Part shown: positions 45,355 through 56,000 of the stretch, piece after piece
How the letters are laid out: each line of letters begins with the position of its first letter
How positions within the stretch are numbered: the stretch's first letter is position 1
Assembly (NCBI GenBank): GCA_963693085.1
Contig: OY856409.1
Location: 1,336,850,915-1,336,914,914, forward strand
DNA from: Alisma plantago-aquatica
Taxonomy: Eukaryota; Streptophyta; Magnoliopsida; Alismatales; Alismataceae
Length of the DNA: 64,000 nucleotides
Direction of reading: 5' to 3'
Notes under the pieces: model-generated
Database searches by the model: none
Told to the model about the DNA's origin: nothing
The model's input: only the letters and a program-made list of their open reading frames with translations
Translations under genes and position numbers: made by a program

Positions 45355-48300
45355 TGGTATCAGAGCAGACTTTCCTGTACCGTTCCCAACCCTAAGAGAG
45401 AGAGAGAGAGCACAAAGGAGAGATGCCTCCGCTTGCGGGCGACCGCCGCCGCAAGGCGTTGCTCTGGCCGCCCGCAGGGATCTCTCATCCCTGCTTCTTC
45501 TTAGAGTTGTCTCCTTCGAGCCGTCTCCATCTTCAACAAAAATCATCCTTTGAAGTTGCTGGTACTAGATCTATAAGGGCCACCATACCTCCGTCAATCT
45601 TGCTTGCTAATGGAGCCGCCGCTATCCTATTTGCCGCCATCATTACAGATCTACACCGCCATTATCTACTCCGCCGCCGATCTAATTTATGCCACCTCCT
45701 TTGAGATCTAATCCAAAATCTTAGATAAAGATCTCCCTTTTCTACTGATATTTCAGATACATCGTCCCTATATTGCTATGGTTGAGATCCGGAAGGATTT
45801 CCCCCTCTTTTGCTATTGTCTCTTGAGTTTTACTGCTACTATTCGCCGCTAACACGGGGTGTCACTGCTTGGCACGACGTGTTGGCGAAGATCTGCTTTG
45901 TTTGTGAATTTGTTCGGGAAATCTGCCTGCGTTGACACGGCGTGTAGCTTCTTGACACAACCTGTTGCATGCATTATGACACAGCGTGTCACTTGCGTTC
46001 TGCCCCGAGATTCTGTCAATAGACACGCCGTGTCACTGTACGACACGACATGTTGCCTGCTTCCTGTCGATGCTGACTTCTGCTGCTGTGGTATTAGACA
46101 TGGTGTGTCTCTTCATTGACATGGCTTGCTACTGCTTATCACTGTTTTGACTTCTACCAGATGACACAACGTGTCACTATATGACATGGTGTGTCGCCTG
46201 CTTTTTGCTGACTTTTACTGGTGCATCTATTGATGCGCAACATGGCGTCTCAATTGCTACTGCTACTATTACTTGGCGTGCTCACAATCTACAATGATTC
46301 TGTTATATGACAGTGGTATCTATACATGGCGAGTCCCTTCTTTATCGTTACCAACAACAATTATCATCTTTTTTTAGCACTTTTATTTGTCTTTTATTCT
46401 TTAATCCCCTACCCTTCCCAGCCCTATATATCTTTTGCCTACCTCTTCAATACTTGTTCCACCCCCATATACATATTGAATCTACTGATAATAGGATCGT
46501 ACAATTTTTTTTACCTTACCCCAAAAAAAATTCGAGGGCTCCGCCCCCACACCCGTACATTTGTCGGCATAAGGGCTTGACAAATCTCCTTTTCGGGTCG
46601 TAAAAAGATCTATTTTTTTTCTATCTAGATCTATGTGATCGGGTCATGTTGCACCTTGACTCAATTTGTCGGTTACCTCCTCCACATATTTGCTTACATA
46701 AACCCTACTGTACCATTGTTTTTGACTCTCTACCCCAACCACTCTCTTGGCTCTTTTCGTGGTTGGCATGAGGGGGAGAATAGAGGATGATGAATAGAGG
46801 GAAGATATGAGATGGAGGAGAGATGAAGAGAAACGAAGAAGACTTTAGCTCTGCTGCTATATGAATCTTCATGCTACTTTTACTACTGCTATGGAGTGTT
46901 ATTTTGCTGTTATATGGATCCGTTTGCTGCTTCTGAAGCTTATTCATCATCATCATTGCTGCTATGAATCTATCTACTTCACTTGTTCTATCTATTGCTG
47001 ATTTTCTATCCGACGACCTTATTCTTGCTACTTGTGCTATGATTAGCACATTTTACTTGTTGCTTTGTGCTTTTGCACTACCTGCTGTCCGTGCTCTGTT
47101 TGCACATTGACCCTTTGTATATGCCTTGCACATGTTTACTACTGCTGCTGTGACCGAACACTCTCTGGGGACTGTGACCCAACACTTTTTGGACCGTGAC
47201 GTCCATAGTTTAAAATTTCGACGAAATTGTCAAAATTTCATCAATTATTTCCATACCGATGGTACATCGAAATGCACCGTCGAAACACACTGTTCGTCGA
47301 TTTTTTTCTCTGTTTAATGTACTACAGGGACTACCTAGAGCATCTCTTTTTTGCGTAGTTTTGTGTCTTTTAAGTCTATATTGTGCTTGCAAAATATAAT
47401 GCTTATTTGATTGATTTCACCATTGAAAATTGACATCAAGATCCTCCATCGAAAGCCCCATCGAAATAGTTCAGGGTCCTTCACTCACAGATGAGGAGAC
47501 CCCACCCCCACTTATCCAATATGAAATATTATTGCACATTTGAGTAGATCTCCACTAGTAGATAATTCTGGTAAAATTTCATAAATGAATTCGCTAATTT
47601 TTCCATCAAAACTTTAGGAACGCATTTGTCAAAATTTCCATCAAAATTTTGGTAAATTTCTATTTCTGTGCCACCGGAACGACATCGAAATCGGACATCT
47701 TCCTGACGTCTGCTACTAGGATGAATATTATATGATGAGATGATGATGGTACCTTTGGTGACTTACATGCTTATGATGGAGCTTCATGCTTTTTTGCTAC
47801 TGCTGTTCATCTTGGAGTCTTTTTGCTGCTTTCTACTTCAGGCACAATGGTCATTTATCCGACTATGCCATCTATTTTCTACTAATGTGTTCCAACACTC
47901 TTTGGCTTGTCTGTGCCCTGCGCATGTTGACTCTTTTCTTGTCCATGCCTTGTATGCACGTTGACTTCTACTACTGTGTTCCAACACTCTCTGGCTTGGT
48001 CCTGCCTTGAGCATGTGACTCCTTTCTTGTCCATGCCTTGTATGCACGTTATCTGTTGTTTCTTGTGTACTAACACTCTCTGAACTTGTGAACCAACACT
48101 CTCTGGCTTGGTCGTGCCTTGAGCATGTTGACTCCTTTCTTGTCCATGCCTTGTATGCACTTTATCTGCTGTTTCTTGTGTACCAACACTCTCTGGACTT
48201 GTGAACCAACACTCTCTGGACTTTTCTCCTGTGAACCAACACTCTTTGGACTGTAACGATAGCGACTGTGATGAAGACTCTGACGTCTTCTTACTGTTGT

Positions 48301-48532
48301 ACAGATGCCACATCTTATTGATCAAGAAGCTTCAAGAAGCTCCTGCTACCTGCCTTTGTACCTGCTTTTGGATTATCTGCTTGAGGGGGAGTATTTGAGT
48401 GCTTGAGGATTTATTGTAACATTGAGGGGGAGAAATTCTTGTATGGGCTTGGTTATCTTTTTATTATGTTTAGTCTGTCTGTCTGTTTGCAAGCTGACTT
48501 GGGATTCCCTCAAGCTTTAGCTTGAGGGGGAG
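45355..48532 (+). other. Internal region of F: dyad array and tandem repeats
   Basis: A GC-rich box TGCGGGCGACCGCCGCCG is at 45434-45451. An array of ACACG-N-CGTGT dyads fills 45850-46260, with ACACGGCGTGT (45935-45945), ACACAGCGTGT (45979-45989) and ACACGCCGTGT (46023-46033) among about twelve copies. TCCGCCCCCACACCC is near 46540, and the purine module with GTTGGCATGAGGGGGAGAAT near 46762. From 47890 to 48250, CCAACACTCTCTGG-like words and longer units with TGTCCATGCCTTGTATGCAC repeat. No protein family is recognisable. Confidence 0.78.
47204..47703 (+). repeat. Dispersed repeat K, copy 1, inside element F
   Basis: A 500-bp insertion flanked by TGACGTC on both sides (47197-47203 and 47704-47710). 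It begins CATAGTTTAAAATTTCGACG and ends GGACATCTTCC. It is rich in AAATTTC and TCAAAATTT words, has no clear terminal inverted repeat and no coding frame. Copy 2 lies at 38630-39042. The class is unknown. Confidence 0.7.
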
Positions 48533-48729
48533 TGTCAGAGTGTCTATTTACTTAAGTTGTTTTAGTCTATTTGTAATATGGGTCTAGTTGTGTCTTGGCC
48601 CATTAGGGTTTGTCTTGTGTCTATATGCTTCCCCCTGATCTTATTTATAGGAAAGGGGGGCTGCCTAGTATCAATAAGAAAAACCACTATACGAAAGGGG
48701 ATCTTCCCCATCATATCACTTTATCCACA
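48533..48729 (+). repeat. 3' LTR of element F
   Basis: A 197-bp LTR from TGTCAGAG to TATCCACA, followed by TCTAC. Confidence 0.92.
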
Positions 48730-49406
48730 TCTACCATGAAGGGTTACATAAGCACTGGCCCTGCTACTCGGGATGAGGACGAGGGGGACGAGGAGGACGT
48801 GGAGGCCAGACTACTAGAGGACGTGGACGTCCAGAATGCTCTCATTGTGGCAAGATGGGACATTGCAAAGAAACATGTTATGAACCTCATGGGTATCCTC
48901 CCAAAAACACAACTGCAAATGTGGCATCAATTGACGACTCTTCAGGGGACACCATGTGATAGATTCAGGTGACAAATGAGGAGTATACTCAGGTCTGTCA
49001 GTACAAAGCTTCTCAACAAGCCTCGTCTTCAGTTTTTTCAATGGCTTCCGTTGCACAACATCCTGGTGAACCTACTACTTGCATATCTCAATCTTCTAAT
49101 GCAAGTTCGTCTTCTTTGGTACTTGATTCAAGTGCAACATATCACATTACAGGTACAACCCATCTTATATCCAATCTATCCACCAGCAAGACACCATTGC
49201 TACCTATCACCATTGCCAATGGATTCAAAGTTCCAATACATGGTACTGGAAGTATTGAACCTCTACCTACAATCACCTTGCAATCAACACTATTTGCTCC
49301 TGAGTTTCCTTTCAATTTAATTTCCATTAGCAAATTAACTTGTTCTCTTCAAGCCTCAGTTACATTAAACCCTGATGATTGTGTGATACAATACCTCCAA
49401 GAGTAG
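48730..49406 (+). pseudogene. Copia E gag end (zinc knuckle) and protease
   Basis: Around 48810-48890 the + strand encodes a Gly/Arg tract and the zinc knuckle CSHCGKMGHCKETC (CX2CX4HX4C). The 145-codon frame 48969-49406 is the protease region, with LVLDSSATYHITG: the active-site DSGA reads DSSA. The frame ends at 49406 with an in-frame stop. Confidence 0.87.
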
Positions 49407-50250
49407 GTGATTGGTGCCGGGTATGAACTTGCAGGTCTTTACTATCTTGGTCTGGTGTCCAAGGCGTGTGTGGAAGCTTCTCCTCTCAATATACATAGCT
49501 AGCTTGGATACATGTCCCTGGACAAACTTTTGGTTCTCCACCCTCAACTATCCAAGCTTAGTACACTTCAGTGTGGGTCATGTCATTTTGGGCTAAGTCA
49601 AGTTTTGAAATTATTCATTCTGATGTTTGGGGTCCATCTCGGGTTTCGTCAAAACTTGGTCAAAAGTATTTTGTCACTTGTTATCGATGATTTCTCTAGA
49701 GTCACTTGGTTGTATTTGATGAAAGATTGTTATGAAATTTTATCAGTAATACAAAACTTTTATAATGAGATTGAAACTCAATTCTCTCAGCATATTTGTA
49801 TTCTTCGAACGGACAATGCCAAAGAATATTTCAGTAATGCTCTTGGGCAATTCTTATCTTCCAAAGGGGTTATACACCAGTCATCTTGTCCTCACACACC
49901 TCAACAACATTGGGGTAACTGAGAGGAAAAACCGTCAAATAGTCGAAACTGCTCGTACTCTTCTTCTGCATTCGAGCGTTCAAAGAGCGTTCCAAGGAAT
50001 TCTGGGGCGATGCTGTCCTTATTGCCCTATATCTCATCAATCGCATGCCATCATCTACCTTAAACAAACGCATACCCTTTCAACTTTTGTGTCCTGGTTA
50101 ATCCATTTATATCGTTCCTCCACAAGTTTTTGGATGTGTCTATTTTATTCACAATGTTGGGATGGGTCATGACAAACTTAGTCCAAAGGCTTTCAAGTGT
50201 GTCATCCTTGGTTATTCCAAGACTTAGAAGGGATATCGATGTTATGATCC
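49407..50250 (+). pseudogene. Copia E integrase, cut by insertion I
   Basis: The frame 49512-49922 carries the core VIDDFSRVTWLYLMKD, ILRTDNAKEYFS and SSCPHTPQQH, then a frameshift. In 49765-50172 the reading goes on with TERKNRQIVETARTLLL. The next part, with KAFKCVILGYSK, ends at the insertion point 50250 and is present again from 53552. Confidence 0.87.
50134..50250 (+). repeat. 117-bp duplication, left copy
   Basis: Identical by eye to 53552-53668. It is part of the copia E integrase sequence and directly precedes insertion I. Confidence 0.92.
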
Positions 50251-50299
50251 TATAGACATACTTGTTATTTACTTATGGTGATGTGTTGTTTCGAAGATA

Positions 50300-51803
50300 A
50301 GCCAATCCTTACTCTGCCTTCATGATGCCAAGGCCATGTGGGATCAACTCTCACATGTCTACTCTCACTAGGAGAATCCCAAGCGAGTTTTTGAGATTTT
50401 CAAAAACTTGGTCAAGACGGAGTTCTCCCCTGACACATCTATTGAGGATTTCTACAATCAGTGCTCCGCTCTATGGAATGAGTTTGAACTCTACCACCCC
50501 CTGACGGCAGACATCAAAGTAGCCCAAAAACAGCGCAACGAACTCCAGCTTGTTCAGTTCTTGGCTGCCCTTCCTGCATCCTTCTCTGGTGTTGTTGACC
50601 AGATTCTATCCAGTGACCCGCTGCCTACCTTACGCGATGTTCTAAAACGGGTCCAGCGGCTACCTTCCATGACTCCTGCTCCTGTGCTTGACCATCCTGC
50701 CCTGATTGCCCGTCCTGCTGATTCTGGTCGTGGTCGTGGCCGTGGTCGTGGTCGTGGTGGTCGCCCTCCTCCTTCTGGTGGTCGTGGTTCCTCTACTCCT
50801 GGACGTGGTGCACCTCCCGGCCCTCGCTACTGCAACTGGTGTGGTCGAGACAACCACACGGAGGATCGCTGCTGGATTAAGCATGGCAAGCCCGCATGGG
50901 CTAACCAGGCTTCTCTTGACTCTACTACTGACGCCACTGTCGAGGCACCTACTGCTCTGCCAAACACTGATTGGCTTCGTTCCGAGTTCGAGAAGATGTT
51001 CCAAGAGAGATTCACTCAACTACCTTCCTCTTCTACAGTGGGTTCCTCTGCTATGCTTGCGTCTCCGACTACTTGTAACAATAATTGGTGCATTGACTCA
51101 GGTGCATCTGCTCACATGGCTGGTGACATTCGTTTATTTTCTTCTCTGCATAAATCTAATGCCATCCCGTCTGTTACCGTTGCTAATGGATCAAAAACTA
51201 CTGTTCGTGGCACTGGCACTGTCTCACTTTCACCCAAGCTGCAGCTCAATTCTGTCTTATATATTCCACAGTTTCCTGTTAATTTATTATCTGTCAGTAA
51301 GATGGTTAAACAGCTCCAGTGTTCTATTAAATTTAATCCTTCTGGTTGTGTTTTGAAGGATCTCCGCACGAAGACGAGGATTGGTTCGGGCCATGAAGGA
51401 CCAGACGGGCTATACTATTTGGATGGACCTCATGCTGCATCTGCTATGCTATCTTCTTCTGTGACTGGTCTACAGTGGCACTTCCGACTGGGTCACCCAT
51501 CTGTGGCAAAGTTAAAACAATTATTTCCTACTTTATCTGAGACTAGTTTTTCTTGTGAATCATGCATACTGGGGAAACAAACTCGTTCAGTTTTTCCTGC
51601 TAAGAAAGATATTGCCTCTAAAGAAATTTTTGATGTGGTTCATTTTGATATTTGGGGGGCCTTGCTCTGTTTCAAGTCATTCGGGTGTGAAGTACTTTAT
51701 GACTTTCATTGATGATTTTTCTCGCACAACTTGGTTGTTTTTACTTAAAGGGAGGGATACTGTGCTTGATACTATTCGTACCTTCTTTGCTGAAATACAC
51801 ACC
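50300..51803 (+). pseudogene. Element I gag, protease and partial integrase
   Basis: The reading starts in mid-gag (LLCLHDAKAMWDQLSHV). A 434-codon frame (50408-51712) follows, with QRNELQLVQFLAALPASFSG, an Arg/Gly tract, zinc knuckle CNWCGRDNHTEDRC, protease WCIDSGASAHMAG (DSGA intact) and the integrase zinc-finger end SCESCILGKQTRSVFPAKKD. After a frameshift the core FIDDFSRTTWLFLLKGRD (51555-51806) breaks off at EIHT, where the inverted LTR begins. Confidence 0.9.
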
Positions 51804-51955
51804 TAGTTTAAGAGTAGTTTATTCCATATCCGAAAAGGGTACATGGCACTCTCTTATATAACTGGAGAGAGTTGAGACATATTTACAAATGAGCAATATG
51901 GGACTAATACTAAGAAACAACACATCACCATAAGTAAATAACAAGTATGTCTATA
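51804..51955 (-). repeat. Inverted 3' LTR of element I
   Basis: A 152-bp LTR followed by the polypurine complement CTCCCCCTCA (51956-51965), so its orientation is -. The outer, non-PPT end is fused directly to integrase coding sequence at 51803. Confidence 0.82.
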
Positions 51956-51999
51956 CTCCCCCTCAAGCTGGAGCGTAGATGTCAAACAAGCCCAGCTTG

Positions 52000-53547
52000 T
52001 CAATCAGAGTCTGGAAGCAGAGCTTTAGATAGAACTTTAGTGAAGATGTCTGCAAGCTGCTTCTCAGTGCTGAGATATGGAGTGCAGATGTGCCCAGATA
52101 GAACTTTCTCCCTAACAAAATGGCAATCAACTTCAATATGTTTCGTTCTTTCATGAAAAGTGGGGTTGCTTGCAATAAAAATGGAAGCCTTATTGTCACA
52201 GAACATAGGAATGGGGCTAGAAGAAGTGATATCAAACTCATTCAGAAGGCCACGGACCCATAGGAGCTCACATGTAGTATGAGCCATGGCTCTATATTCT
52301 GCCTCTGCACTAGATCGGGCAACAACTGTCTGCTTTTTGCTGCGCCATGTCACCAGATTTCCTCCTACAAAAGTACAATATCTAGATGTAGATTTTCGAT
52401 CAGATCTACTGCCTGCATAGTCAGAATCAGAAAATCCTAATAAATTGCAATGACCATGCTTTTTGTACAGAAGACCTTTCCCTGGAGAGCTTTTGAGATA
52501 TCGTAAGATGTGACAAATAGCATCCCAGTGGCACTTCTGGGGTTTATCGAGATACCGGCTTATGAATCCAACAACAGCTGCCAGGTCAGCTCTAGTGACA
52601 GTCAAATAGATAAGTTTGCCAACCAGTCTCCTGAACTGGTGATGATCAGCGTAAGGAGGAGAAGTATCATCATCCCAATCCATATTGGGATCCAAAGGTG
52701 TGTTGGCTGGCTTGCAGCCCAGCATGCCTGTCTCCTGCAAAAGGTCAAGAACATATTTTCTCTGTGAAAGGCATAGTCCTGCAGATGATCTAGCAACCTC
52801 AATGCCTAGAAAATACCGTAGTTTTCCCAAGTCTTTGGTGATGAAGTGTTGTGCTAAATAGTTTTTGGTTGCCTGTATCCCTTCACTGTCACTGCCAGAT
52901 AAGACAATATCATCAACATACACAATAAGAATAACAAGTCCAGTTGCTTTTTTTCGAATGAATACAGAATGATCAGATTGGGAACGCCGAAAGCCAAAGG
53001 CAAGAAGGATCTGACTGAGCTTGTCAAACCATGCACGCGGGCTTTGCTTTAGACCATAGATTGCCTTTCTAAGTTTACATATTTTTGAAGCAGACTCCCC
53101 CTGAGCAACAAATCCCGGAGGTTGCTCCATGTAGACCTCCTCATGTAGATCTCCATAGAGAAAGGCATTCTTTACATCAAGTTGAAACAGAGGCCAGTCT
53201 TTATTGACAACAATAGAGATCAGAATGCGAACAGAATTTAAATGTGCCATTGGAGAAAAGGTTTCAAAATAATCAACTCCATACGTCTGAGTATAACCCT
53301 TCGCAACTAGTCTGGCTTTTAGGCGTTCAATAGTCCCATCAGGTTGATACTTAATAGTGAATATCCATCTACAGCCAACAGTGGGGCAAGAAGGAGGTCG
53401 ATCGACCAGATCCCAAGTCTGACGATCACACAGAGCATGCATTTCCTGTTCCATAGCATGTTTCCAAGCAGGAATGCAAAGAGCCTCTTCTACAGTTTTA
53501 GGAATAGTAACAGCAGACAAAGCAGAGGTGAAGTATGCAAAACTGTC
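52000..53547 (-). pseudogene. Element I reverse transcriptase and RNase H
   Basis: A continuous 506-codon frame (52000-53520) runs through the whole RT and RNase H. It includes [47 protein letters not shown] (YVDD intact), LGKLRYFLGIEVARSS, SRYLDKPQKCHWDAICHILR, SDYAGSRSDRKSTSRYCTF and CDNKASIFIASNPTFHERTK. It is the most intact RT in the window. It cannot be expressed as one polyprotein because gag to integrase point the other way. Confidence 0.92.
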
Positions 53548-53551
53548 ACTA

Positions 53552-53668
53552 ATGTGTCTATTTTATTCACAATGTTGGGATGGGTCATGACAAACTTAGT
53601 CCAAAGGCTTTCAAGTGTGTCATCCTTGGTTATTCCAAGACTTAGAAGGGATATCGATGTTATGATCC
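53552..53668 (+). repeat. 117-bp duplication, right copy
   Basis: Second copy of 50134-50250. The copia E integrase C-terminal reading resumes here and continues into DPIDHRFVVSVDVTFFEDT after 53668. Confidence 0.92.
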
Positions 53669-55655
53669 AATTGATCACCGTTTTGTGGTTTCAGTTGATG
53701 TCACCTTCTTTGAAGATACTCAATACTTTGGAGATTCCCACTCAGTGAGGGATCTTGAAGAAGCTCTCCCACGTCTTCTATTGTCATTGAGATCTCGTCA
53801 TATGAACCTCCTATTCAGGGAGAGTCATCTCCACATGTGTCACCTATCAATTCCCTAGTAGAGAAACCCCCTATCACTCATGTGTACACATGTCGTGCGA
53901 AGGACAACAATCAAGAGCAAGGATCAAACAACGCAAGTGTCAACCCTCCTTCAATCACCACTCAGTCTGGAGCTCCACGTAGCAGCGATAGCTCCCTTGA
54001 TCTACCAATTGCTATTCGGAAAGGAAAATGGTCATGCACTCCTCATCCTATTTCTAACTTTATTTCATGTGACTGTTTATCTCCTTAATATAAAAGCCTT
54101 CATATCATCCATATCCGATATTTGCATTCCTAGTTCTGTATTTGTTGCCTTGATCACCCATGATGACGTCGTGCTATGGAAGATGAGATGAATTTTCTTT
54201 GCCAGAATCACACTTGGAGTTTGGTTCCTACTCTAACAGACAAGGTTGTTGTTGATTGTCAATGGGTTTACTCTGGAAAAGTCGGGCCTACTGGTGTTGT
54301 TGATCGTCTGAAGGCTACATTTGGTAGCCAAGGGATACAATGAAGTATATGTCGAGGACTATCTTGAGACTTTTTCTCCTGTTGCTAAAATGTCATCAGT
54401 TCATCTTTTTATTTATGTGGCAGCTCATTTTTCGTGGCCCTTGCACCAACTTGATATCAAGAATGCTTTTCTCCATGGTTCATGTTTGAAGAAATTTATA
54501 TGGAGCAACCTCCTGGGTTTATTGCTTAGGGGGGGTCACATCTAGCTTGTCGTCTTCATAAATCTCTCTATGGGCTCAAGCAGTCCCCAAGAGCTTGGTT
54601 CAGGAAATTTAGTCAAGCTCTACTTGAATTTGGTCGTCTACAATCAGGTCTTGATCATTCAGTCTTCTATCAGTGTGGATCTTCAGGCTGTGTTCTCCTT
54701 ATTGTCTACGTTGATAAGATTGTCATTACTGGAGATGATCAACAAAATATTCTGCAACTTAAACAATTTCTTCAAGGTAAATTTCAAACCAAAGATTTAG
54801 GCCTCCTAAAATATTTTCAGGGTATTGAGGTTGCTAGATCTAATGATGGTATAATCATCTCACAAAGGAAGTACACTCTTGATTTACTGATTGATATGCT
54901 TGGAGCAAAGCCTATAGATCACCCACGGATCCCAAAGCTAAGCTGTACAAGGAGGGGGATCCACTTGAAGATCAATGGAGATATAGAAGATTGGTTGGAA
55001 AATTAATTTTTCTTACGATCACTCGTCCAGATATATCCTTTGTTACTAGTGTAGTTAGTCAATTCATAGATAAACCTTGCAGTAGTCATATGGGGGGTGT
55101 TTATAAGATTCTTTGCTATCTCAAGAAGTGTCCAAGCAAAGGTATACCGTATACAAATCATGGACATCTCAAAGTGCATGGCTTCTTAGATGCTGATTGG
55201 GCAGGATGTGTCATTGACTGCATGTCAATTTTCAGATATTGTGTCTTTGTGGCGGGAAATTTCATGTCCTGAAAAGCAAAAAGCAAACAGTGGTAGCCCG
55301 ATCTACCGCTGAATCTGAATACAGAGCAATGGCTCATGAAACCAGTGATCTCCTATGGACCAAGAATATCCTAGAAGAATTGTGAATCAATCAGTGTGAA
55401 GCAACAAAACCAAGTGTGACAATCAAACTGCTGTCCACATCGCTTCCAACCCGGTTTTTCACGAACGGACCAAACATACTAAAGTTGTTTGTCATTTCAT
55501 TCGGAAAAAGGTACAAGATCACCAAATTGTACTTATTCCAGTCCGTCCAGAAGATCAAGTGGCTGATCTCACAAAATCCCTCAATGGATGTCGGGTAAAA
55601 TTCTTATGTAACAAGCTTGGTGCCTATGACATCTACACACTAGCTTGAGGGGGAG
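53669..55655 (+). pseudogene. Copia E integrase end, RT and RNase H
   Basis: After the integrase C-terminus and a Ser/Pro linker (53837-54088, with LDLPIAIRKGKWSCTPHPIS), the RT follows in several frames: [32 protein letters not shown], and the palm with LLIVYVDKIVITGDD, where the second Asp of YVDD is Lys. RNase H words include LIFLTITRPDISFV, ADWAGCVIDC and [17 protein letters not shown] in broken frames. The polypurine tract ends at 55655. Confidence 0.87.
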
Positions 55656-55803
55656 TGTTAGCATATTAAATATTTATTCCATGTATTTATTATTCTTTAT
55701 TTCCCTGTATATTCTCTGTGTATATGGGTTTAGTCCCACACCGTGTAAACGGGTATTGGCCACCACCCGCGTCCATATATATATAGGCGTGCCTTGTCAA
55801 TAC
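55656..55803 (+). repeat. 3' LTR of copia E, first part
   Basis: The first 148 bp of the right LTR, ending AATAC, where element G inserted. It matches 40681 onward with scattered mismatches near its start. Confidence 0.9.
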
Positions 55804-56000
55804 TGTTGAAAAGCATGGATGGATGATAATATTCACAATATTGTGTTATGATGTTATGTTTACAAGAGAGACCCTTCTCCTTTATATAGGAGGTGGAAAT
55901 GACTCTAGAGACTCCCAGACCTGACTAGACTTGACTAGACTAGACTCTATATGGGCCTACAAATTCTGGCCCATATATGATATGACATATATTTCTAACA
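55804..56000 (-). repeat. 3' LTR of element G
   Basis: A 197-bp LTR from TGTTGAAAAG to TTTCTAACA. Near 55880 the TATA box sits in an inverted repeat, CTCC-TATATAAA-GGAG on the - strand. Confidence 0.92.

Larger units (their letters stand above)
45136..48729 (+). mobile_element. Non-autonomous LTR retrotransposon F, nested in E
   Basis: A 3,594-bp + strand element with LTRs 45136-45354 (219 bp) and 48533-48729 (197 bp) and an exact target duplication TCTAC (45131-45135 and 48730-48734). The primer site TGGTATCAGAGC (45355-45366) and a GAGGGGGAG tract before 48533 are intact. The internal 3.2 kb has no gag or pol frame. It includes the dispersed repeat K (47204-47703), so its own internal length was nearer 2.7 kb. 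The insertion splits the gag of copia E. Confidence 0.92.
50251..53551. mobile_element. Rearranged copia element I with halves in opposite orientation
   Basis: A 3,301-bp block inside copia E. It starts with 42 bp of LTR on the + strand (50251-50292, beginning TATAGACATAC). Then comes gag to integrase on the + strand (to 51803). A 152-bp LTR follows on the - strand (51804-51955), its first 42 bases identical to 50251-50292. Then RNase H and RT lie on the - strand (to 53547). The flanks are an exact 117-bp duplication, not the 5 bp usual for copia. Gag and LTR resemble element A. The two halves look like one element whose 3' half was inverted. Confidence 0.85.

Noticed and set aside
45313..45546. 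77-codon frame opposite the leader of element F
   Set aside because: Overlaps the LTR and GC-rich leader on the other strand; no family resemblance.
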